Both the position numbers and the translations under genes were made by a program. Shown here one piece after another: positions 59,355-64,000 of a stretch of DNA of 64,000 bases (position 1 is the stretch's first letter; each line of letters starts with the position of its first letter). The notes beneath the pieces were generated by a model. The model had not been told where the DNA came from. It worked only from the letters and a program-made list of their open reading frames with translations, and did not search any database. The stretch comes from Blastococcus sp. TF02A-26 (GTDB taxonomy: Bacteria; Actinomycetota; Actinomycetes; Mycobacteriales; Geodermatophilaceae), in the NCBI RefSeq assembly GCF_003319125.1, contig NZ_QOHG01000017.1:42875-106874 (forward strand), written 5' to 3'.

Positions 59355-59576
59355 TCAGCGTGCGGCGGTCTCCTCCGCGTGGGTGTGCAGCTCGGTGATG
59401 GCGTGCACGGGGCAGTCGAGCAGCGCCCGCCGCACGCCGTCCTCGTGCTCCGGCGCGACGTTGCCGGCGCCGATCAGGGAGACGTAGCCCCACTCGTCGA
59501 GGTCGAAGGTCTCCGGGGCGTACTTGGCGCAGAACCCGAAGCCGTCGCACTTGGTCCGGTCGAGCTTGATCTTCAC
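59355..59576 (-). CDS. [3Fe-4S] ferredoxin
   Basis: 73 residues from GTG 59576. Three cluster cysteines only: C10 and C16 in TKCDGFGFCAKYAPETF and C55 in LLDCPVHAI; the fourth ligand of a [4Fe-4S] site is replaced, so a [3Fe-4S] cluster is expected. Similar ferredoxins serve actinobacterial P450s and oxygenases. It starts 20 bases after the NuoF-like gene, its probable electron donor. Confidence 0.9.
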   Translation of the reverse strand: MKIKLDRTKCDGFGFCAKYAPETFDLDEWGYVSLIGAGNVAPEHEDGVRRALLDCPVHAITELHTHAEETAAR

Positions 59577-59596
59577 GGCGGGCTCCTCGTCGGGCG

Positions 59597-60895
59597 TCAG
59601 GCGGCCGGCAGCGCGACGGCGAAGGGCGCGCGGGACAGCGGCTGCCCCTCGTTCCCGGCGCAGGTGGCGCAGGTGCCGTCCAGGTGGGTGGTGACCGCGT
59701 CGGGGAACTCGCGGAGGACGGCGGCCGCGACGTTGGTGGCGCCGTCGAGCGTGCCGCAGGCGCCCCGGCCGCGCAGGCGCACCGACCAGTCGGTCAGCCG
59801 CTCCACGTCGGCCGCCTCGGCCCGGTGGTCGCGCAGCGCCTCGAGGACCGCGCTCATCGCCGCGGTGCCGTTGAAGCACGAGCCGCACTGGCCGGCGTTC
59901 TCGCGGGCGAAGTAGGCCATGACCGCGGCCGACACCTCGACGGCGCAGGTCCCGGACGACAGGACGCCGACCGCTCCGCACCCGAGACCGCTGTGCAGCG
60001 CCTTGATCGCGTCGTACTCCAGCGACGCGTCGAGGACCTGGCGGCCGAGGACACCGGCGAAGTAGCCGCCCATCAGCACGCCGTCGACCTGCGCGGGGTC
60101 CTCGCCGAGCCAGCTGAGCACCTCGGTGAGCGTCACGCCGAACGGCACCTCGTACAGGCCGGTCGCGGCGCAGCCGGACAGCGTCAGCAGGAACGTGCCC
60201 GTCGAGGCGACGGTGCCCAGCTCCCGGTAGCCGGTGGCGCCGAGGCGCTGCACCAGCGGGAGGTTGGCCAGGGTCTCGACGTTGTTGACCAGCGTCGGCC
60301 GGCCCTTGACGCCCTCCTCGAAGGGCCGCGGCGGCTTGTCCGTCGGCAGCGCGGGGCCGCCGTTCAGGGCCTGGACCGCGGCGGTCTCCTCGCCGGCCAC
60401 GTAGGTCGGCTCGACGACGGTGACCTCGACCTGCGCGTCCCAGACGCCGGCGCCGCCGAGCTCCTGCACCGCGGCGCGGACGCTCTCGGCGGACCCGGGG
60501 TCGGACACGTACACGTGCACCTCGTCGGCGCCGACCATGAGCGAGGCCAGCCGCAGCCCGTCGAGCACCAGGTGGGGGCGGGTGCGCAGCAGCCAGCGGT
60601 CCTTGACGGAGGCCGGCTCGCCCTCCTCGCCGTTGGCGACCGCGACCGGCACGCCCCGGCCGTCGCGGACGGTGCGGATCTTGCGGGCGATGGGGAACGC
60701 CGCGCCGCCGCGGCCGCGGACCCCGGCCTCGTCGACCTGGTCGAGCAGCCGCTCGACGTCCTCGACGACCGCGTAGCCACCGGTGGCCCGGTAGGCGGCG
60801 AGGTCCTCCCGGCCGCCCGCGCGGAACAGCCGCCCCTCGACCCCGGGGTACGCGGCGACGGCCGGGAGAACGGGCACCTCTGTCGCCAGGCTCAT
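59597..60895 (-). CDS. Orphan NuoF-like NADH-binding flavoprotein
   Basis: 432 residues from ATG 60895. FMN/NADH site GVRGRGGAAFPIARK and NGEEGEPASVKDR, an SLBB domain (residues about 240-300) and a C-terminal cluster region ENAGQCGSCFNG, with a later cysteine in GRGACGTLDG. In complex I NuoF the first part reads ESCG-C--C; here the first cysteine is alanine, so only three ligands of a [4Fe-4S] site remain. There is no nuoE or nuoG beside it. It probably passes electrons from NADH to the [3Fe-4S] ferredoxin encoded next. Confidence 0.88.
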   Translation of the reverse strand: MSLATEVPVLPAVAAYPGVEGRLFRAGGREDLAAYRATGGYAVVEDVERLLDQVDEAGVRGRGGAAFPIARKIRTVRDGRGVPVAVANGEEGEPASVKDRWLLRTRPHLVLDGLRLASLMVGADEVHVYVSDPGSAESVRAAVQELGGAGVWDAQVEVTVVEPTYVAGEETAAVQALNGGPALPTDKPPRPFEEGVKGRPTLVNNVETLANLPLVQRLGATGYRELGTVASTGTFLLTLSGCAATGLYEVPFGVTLTEVLSWLGEDPAQVDGVLMGGYFAGVLGRQVLDASLEYDAIKALHSGLGCGAVGVLSSGTCAVEVSAAVMAYFARENAGQCGSCFNGTAAMSAVLEALRDHRAEAADVERLTDWSVRLRGRGACGTLDGATNVAAAVLREFPDAVTTHLDGTCATCAGNEGQPLSRAPFAVALPAA

Positions 60896-60950
60896 GGTGC
60901 GGGGACCTCCAGGGTCGTCCGGGCACGCCGGAACGGGTCGTGGACAGGGG

Positions 60951-60990
60951 CCGACGGCCGGCGGGAGCGTGGGCTCCCGCCGGCCGTCGG
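60951..60990 (-). terminator. Strong hairpin between Rieske and NuoF-like genes
   Basis: Perfect 18-base stem CCGACGGCCGGCGGGAGC and complement with a GTGG loop, directly after the Rieske stop. It probably ends or attenuates the upstream transcript. Confidence 0.75.
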
Positions 60991-60991
60991 G

Positions 60992-61402
60992 TCAGGCCGT
61001 GACGATGACGTCGGAGCCCTGCACCCGCACCGGGTAGGTGCGGATGCTCCACTCCGGCTTCACCGCGGTGGTGCCGGTGGCGAGCTCGAAGCCCCACTGG
61101 TGCCAGGGGCAGTAGATGAACTCGCCGGCGCGCGACTCCGCCGCGCCACCGGGCACCTCCGGGTCGACGACGGTCACCCCGTGCGTGCGCCCGGAGCAGA
61201 GCGGACCGCCCTCGTGCGGGCAGTAGTTGGCGATCGCGTAGAAGCGCCCGTCGACGTTGTAGACGCCGACGCCCCACCGCCCGATGGGCACGACCTTGTG
61301 CTCGCCGGGCGCGATCTCGTCGACCGTCGCCACCACGTGTTCCCGCCCCCGCGCGAGCGGGGTCCGTACGGTCGAGCGCTCCCGCGTGGAACGGTCCGGC
61401 AC
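60992..61402 (-). CDS. Rieske [2Fe-2S] ferredoxin-type protein
   Basis: 136 residues if GTG 61402, which overlaps the amidohydrolase stop (TAGTG), is used; GTG 61336 or 61333 would shorten it to about 113. Cluster ligands C61-P-H63 and C98-P-W-H101 in YCPHEGGPLC and YCPWHQWGFE. Both C-x-H and C-x2-H boxes are intact. Soluble Rieske protein without catalytic domain, so an electron carrier for an oxygenase or related enzyme. No such oxygenase gene is in the window. Confidence 0.88.
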   Translation of the reverse strand: MPDRSTRERSTVRTPLARGREHVVATVDEIAPGEHKVVPIGRWGVGVYNVDGRFYAIANYCPHEGGPLCSGRTHGVTVVDPEVPGGAAESRAGEFIYCPWHQWGFELATGTTAVKPEWSIRTYPVRVQGSDVIVTA

Positions 61403-62553
61403 TACAGGGCCCGCTTCTGGCCGGGCAGCGCCGGCACGGTCTCGGGCAGGTTCTTGAAGACCTGCAGCGCGTTCTGGTACATGATCTTCTCCCGCATGTG
61501 GGCCGGCAGGTGCTTGGCCACCCACTGCGGGTCGTCGAAGGTCCAGTGCGGGTAGTCCGACGAGAAGAGCAGGATCTTGTCGGCCTCCATCCACTCCAGC
61601 GAGCGGGTGAACTCGAGCTTGTCCTCCGGCATGTCCAGCGGCTGCGTCGTGCACCAGATGTGGTCCTTGACGTAGTCGGAGGGCTTCCGCTTGAGGCCGT
61701 TCTCCGGACCGCGCTTGGCGTGGATGGCGTCCATCCGCCACATCAGCGGCAGCAGCCAGTTGAAGGCGTGCTCGATGAAGACGATCTGCAGGTCCGGGAA
61801 CCGGTCGAAGACGCCGTCGAAGACCAGGCTCATGACCTGGTTCGCGGCCAGCATCGAGTAGCTGACCATCAGGTCGTGGTTGTAGGTCATGAAGCCCACG
61901 GGCGACATGGGCAGCTCGTTGTGCTGGCCGCGGCCGAGGTGGCAGGCGACCGGCAGGCCGTTGCGGGTCGCGGCCTCCCAGACCGGGTCGTACCGCGGGT
62001 CGCCCCACGCCGGGCGCAGCTCGGCACCGATCAGGACCTGCGACATCATCGGGTGGCCGGCCCAGTGCTCGATCTCGCGGGCGGCGGCCTCCGGGTGCTC
62101 CATCGCGGCGACGATCGAGCCGCGGAAGCGCTGGTGCCAGTTGTGCTCGCTGTCCAGCCAGCAGGCGTCCTGCCAGGCGTTGGTCGCCTGGGCGACCGCG
62201 TGGTGCTCCTCCTCGGTCTGACCGCCGCCGTTGAGCGGGCCGAGGATGAGCAGGTCGCAGCCGGCCTCCATGATCACCTGACGGAACATCAGGTCGGGGT
62301 CGGACCCGGCGAAGTTGCCGTCGGACGGGAACGAGTCGGTGCGCATCGCGAACGAGTGCGCGAAGTCCGGGGCGTCGTAGTACACCGGGCTGCCCGCGCC
62401 GGTGGAGCGGTTCTCAAACAGGCTCCGGAACTTCGCCGGCAGGAACGGGGTGAGTTCACCCCGCTTCGGCGAGGGGTGGATGTCGCTGTCGACGACCCGC
62501 ACCTCGGTCATCTCCTGCGAGACTTCCTTCGGACGCTGCATCTCGATGGTCAT
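61402..62553 (-). CDS. Amidohydrolase-2 (ACMSD/LigW-type) family protein
   Basis: 383 residues from ATG 62553, with GAGAGGA six bases upstream. TIM-barrel metal enzyme: VVDSDIHPSP (the first metal motif is D-x-H rather than H-x-H), VACHLGRGQHNE, a middle FIEHAFNWLLPLMWRMD and FSSDYPHWTFDDP with the catalytic aspartate. The family decarboxylates or hydrolyses aromatic acids. A second family member lies just upstream; the pair probably work on consecutive or alternative substrates. Confidence 0.85.
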   Translation of the reverse strand: MTIEMQRPKEVSQEMTEVRVVDSDIHPSPKRGELTPFLPAKFRSLFENRSTGAGSPVYYDAPDFAHSFAMRTDSFPSDGNFAGSDPDLMFRQVIMEAGCDLLILGPLNGGGQTEEEHHAVAQATNAWQDACWLDSEHNWHQRFRGSIVAAMEHPEAAAREIEHWAGHPMMSQVLIGAELRPAWGDPRYDPVWEAATRNGLPVACHLGRGQHNELPMSPVGFMTYNHDLMVSYSMLAANQVMSLVFDGVFDRFPDLQIVFIEHAFNWLLPLMWRMDAIHAKRGPENGLKRKPSDYVKDHIWCTTQPLDMPEDKLEFTRSLEWMEADKILLFSSDYPHWTFDDPQWVAKHLPAHMREKIMYQNALQVFKNLPETVPALPGQKRAL

Positions 62554-62600
62554 GCCGGTTCCTCTCGTCGCGTGCCGGACGGGTCGGGGGAGCGAGCGCC

Positions 62601-63728
62601 TCAGGCGGACGCCGGGACGGGGATGTCGATGCCGTAGAGCCGGGCGGCGGTCCGCCACAGCACCTTCTCCCGCTGCTCGGGCGTCCAGGCCCGCGGGAGG
62701 TCGTCGGGGGAGTGCATCTGCCAGTCCGGGTAGCTGGACCCGAACATGGAGGAGTCCTCCTTGCCGGTCATGCGCAGCCAGTCGTCGGCGAACTCGGCGT
62801 CGGCGCCGGGCCCGTCGAGCGCGCCGTGCACGAAGTACACGTGGTCGGCGAGGTAGGCGCTGGGGATCTTCGGCGCCCAGGGGGTCTGCTCCAGGTGCGG
62901 CCGGCCGAAGGAGTCCATCCGCCAGATGAACGGCGTCAGCATGTCCGCGGCGCCGTCGGCCCAGACGATCTTCAGCTCGGGGAACTCCTCGAAGACACCC
63001 TCGGCGATCATGTTGAGCAGGTGCCAGACGAAGGTCATCGGCTGGTAGGCGGCCAGGTGCGAGAAGGTCCGCGTGATGCCCGACGGCGTCGGCGGGTGGG
63101 TGATCCCCACGCCCATCTCGATGTGGACGGCGACCGGGAGGCCGGCCTCGACCGCGGCGCGCCACAGCGGGCGGAAGTACGGCCGGCCGTAGGGGTGCTG
63201 GGTCTGCATCGGCAGGCCGATCTGCACCACGCGCGGGTGGTCCTTGTAGCGGTTGATCTCGCGGACCGCGCCGTCGATGTCGTTGGGGTTCACGCGGATC
63301 GTGCCGCGGAAGCGGTCGGCGTAGGTGCCGGAGTCCAGCCAGCGCTCGACCAGCATCCGGTTGTAACCCGCGAAGATCGCGGTGCCCAGGTGCCAGTCGG
63401 GCAGGATCCCCGCGTTCGACATCGGGTGCAGGACGGCGACGTCGACGCCGCGCTCCTCGAACAGCTGCCGGCCGACGAGCTCGGGGTCGGAGCCGGGGTG
63501 CCCGGGCACCCGCTGGACCGGCTGGCCGAACGCCTGCTGCTCGATCACCACGTCGGTCTGCGTCCCCGGGGCGTAGCGGACGCCGTCCGGCGGGGCGAAC
63601 CACGCCACGTCGACGTCCGGGTAGCCGCGGCTCTTGAACGGCTCGTTCAGGTAGCCGCGCAGGTCACGGTCGGACGCGAAGAAGACGTGCACGCTCGCGT
63701 CGATGACGGGCCGGCCCTCGGGATCCAC
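62601..63728 (-). CDS. Amidohydrolase-2 (ACMSD/LigW-type) family protein
   Basis: 375 residues; GTG 63728 is preferred because GGAGGG lies six bases before it, rather than the TTG 45 bases upstream. Metal motif VIDASVHVFF (again no H-x-H; one His), VAVHIEMGVGITH, a conserved WRMDSFGRPHLEQTP and SSYPDWQMHSP. It shares W-RMD and S-YP-W with its neighbour, so they are distant paralogues. First gene of the minus-strand locus. A palindrome lies directly upstream. Confidence 0.85.
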   Translation of the reverse strand: MDPEGRPVIDASVHVFFASDRDLRGYLNEPFKSRGYPDVDVAWFAPPDGVRYAPGTQTDVVIEQQAFGQPVQRVPGHPGSDPELVGRQLFEERGVDVAVLHPMSNAGILPDWHLGTAIFAGYNRMLVERWLDSGTYADRFRGTIRVNPNDIDGAVREINRYKDHPRVVQIGLPMQTQHPYGRPYFRPLWRAAVEAGLPVAVHIEMGVGITHPPTPSGITRTFSHLAAYQPMTFVWHLLNMIAEGVFEEFPELKIVWADGAADMLTPFIWRMDSFGRPHLEQTPWAPKIPSAYLADHVYFVHGALDGPGADAEFADDWLRMTGKEDSSMFGSSYPDWQMHSPDDLPRAWTPEQREKVLWRTAARLYGIDIPVPASA

Positions 63729-63744
63729 CGCGTTCCCTCCACTC

Positions 63745-63767
63745 GGTCCGGACCCGTGCGCCGGACC
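63745..63767. promoter_or_regulatory. Palindrome upstream of the amidohydrolase locus
   Basis: GGTCCGGACC (63745-63754) is a perfect palindrome, and CCGGACC repeats at 63761-63767, so GGTCCGG is also inverted across nine bases. It lies 17 bases before the start codon. Candidate operator; partly expected in GC-rich DNA. Confidence 0.35.
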
Positions 63768-63831
63768 AAACAATTGCTCCGCAGCACCCTACCGCTGCCG
63801 TGAGCGCCCTCACAAGGGCGGCGCCGGATCG

Positions 63832-63865
63832 ACGTGCCCGGGGACGACGGCGTCCCCGGGCACGT
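63832..63865 (-). terminator. Hairpin after the transposase gene
   Basis: Fifteen-base stem (ACGTGCCCGGGGACG and complement) with a four-base loop, ten bases past the transposase stop. It may end the transposase message or lie inside the insertion sequence end. Confidence 0.55.
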
Positions 63866-63874
63866 ACCCGGCGG

Positions 63875-64000
63875 CTAGCTGTACTGCCCGGAGACGTTGG
63901 TGCAGCGGGTGATGGGCGGGAGGTTGCGCAGGGCGGTGTGGGGCCGGTGGTGGTTGTACTGGTGCAGCCAGCCTGACAGGGCCGCCCGCCGCGCTTTCTC
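63875..64000 (-). mobile_element. IS481-family transposase, C-terminal 41 residues, cut by window edge
   Basis: The last 126 bases encode, on the minus strand, ARRAALSGWLHQYNHHRPH followed by TALRNLPPITR and a short tail to the stop at 63875. The W-x3-YN--RPH--L pattern is the end of the DDE catalytic domain, with the final glutamate of the triad upstream and outside the window. The left end of the insertion sequence should fall between 63729 and 63874; no clear terminal repeat was found there. Confidence 0.85.

Noticed and set aside
63729..63874. Terminal inverted repeat of the IS481-type element
   Set aside because: A clear TGT-starting end could not be fixed without the other end of the element, which lies outside the window.
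1..64000. tRNA, rRNA, prophage or replication origin
   Set aside because: No cloverleaf-like sequence with CCA-type ends, no rRNA segments, phage structural genes or DnaA-box clusters were noticed on reading; a tRNAscan or Infernal run would settle the RNA question.

Overview
The window is very GC-rich (roughly 73-75%), with near-complete G/C at third codon positions and frequent GTG starts. Many genes overlap as ATGA or GTGA and there is little intergenic space. This, with an acVLRF1-type release factor homologue, a FadE5-type acyl-CoA dehydrogenase, DUF4396 and DUF3817 proteins and many DrrAB/NarL-type genes, points to an actinobacterium. The family Geodermatophilaceae (Blastococcus, Geodermatophilus, Modestobacter) is the best guess, but that is inference. 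No rRNA, tRNA or CRISPR array was seen.

Layout. 1-12.1 kb is one long minus-strand catabolic locus. It encodes a BMP-type nucleoside-like ABC importer (lipoprotein, double ATPase, two permeases), two ATZ/TRZ-type amidohydrolases, two zinc-type quinone oxidoreductase-like reductases, a methyltransferase, a flavin reductase, a VOC protein and a SnoaL-like protein. Its substrate is unknown. 12.3-17.2 kb holds a divergent alcohol dehydrogenase / aldehyde dehydrogenase pair and a self-sufficient cytochrome P450 fused to a reductase and a [2Fe-2S] ferredoxin. 17.2-18.3 kb is a DUF559 nuclease-like gene bracketed by two near-identical 67-bp inverted-repeat elements exactly 1,000 bp apart. This is the most unusual structure in the window. 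18.3-22.4 kb has an acetamidase/formamidase and a zinc/manganese ABC importer with a Zur-like operator. 22.4-27.3 kb has a TetR regulator, small proteins and fadE5 with a tandem operator. 27.3-30.9 kb is a DrrAB-type ABC exporter with its own two-component system.

31-35 kb has a conserved protein often called a 3-methyladenine glycosylase, a tyrosine phosphatase, a GADEF-variant diguanylate cyclase and a DUF4396 gene behind a CsoR-like operator. 35.4-41.2 kb carries an SRPBCC protein, an AGE-family epimerase, the branched-chain 2-oxoacid dehydrogenase operon (E1 alpha, E1 beta, E2) and a divergent Lrp regulator. 41.3-47 kb contains an M42 peptidase, several small conserved proteins, a serine hydrolase and an NlpC/P60 hydrolase behind a probable ydaO (c-di-AMP) riboswitch. 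47-56.3 kb is mixed housekeeping: YihY membrane protein, a medium-chain dehydrogenase, acVLRF1, rhodanese-MFS pair, ArsR-SRPBCC pair, FrnE-like DsbA protein, CDF transporter, GntR regulator and FKBP. It includes two small genes that each appear to lack exactly one base. 56.4-59.3 kb has a GH13 alpha-glucosidase and a GT4 mannosyltransferase-like gene.

59.4-63.7 kb is a second minus-strand catabolic locus: two ACMSD-type amidohydrolases, a Rieske protein, an orphan NuoF-like flavoprotein lacking one cluster cysteine, and a [3Fe-4S] ferredoxin. No terminal oxygenase is present, and upstream of the locus lies the end of an IS481-type transposase that runs off the window.

Shared regulatory themes are short palindromic operators at divergent promoters, TANNNT boxes six or seven bases before a start codon (leaderless transcripts), and strong GC hairpins at gene ends.
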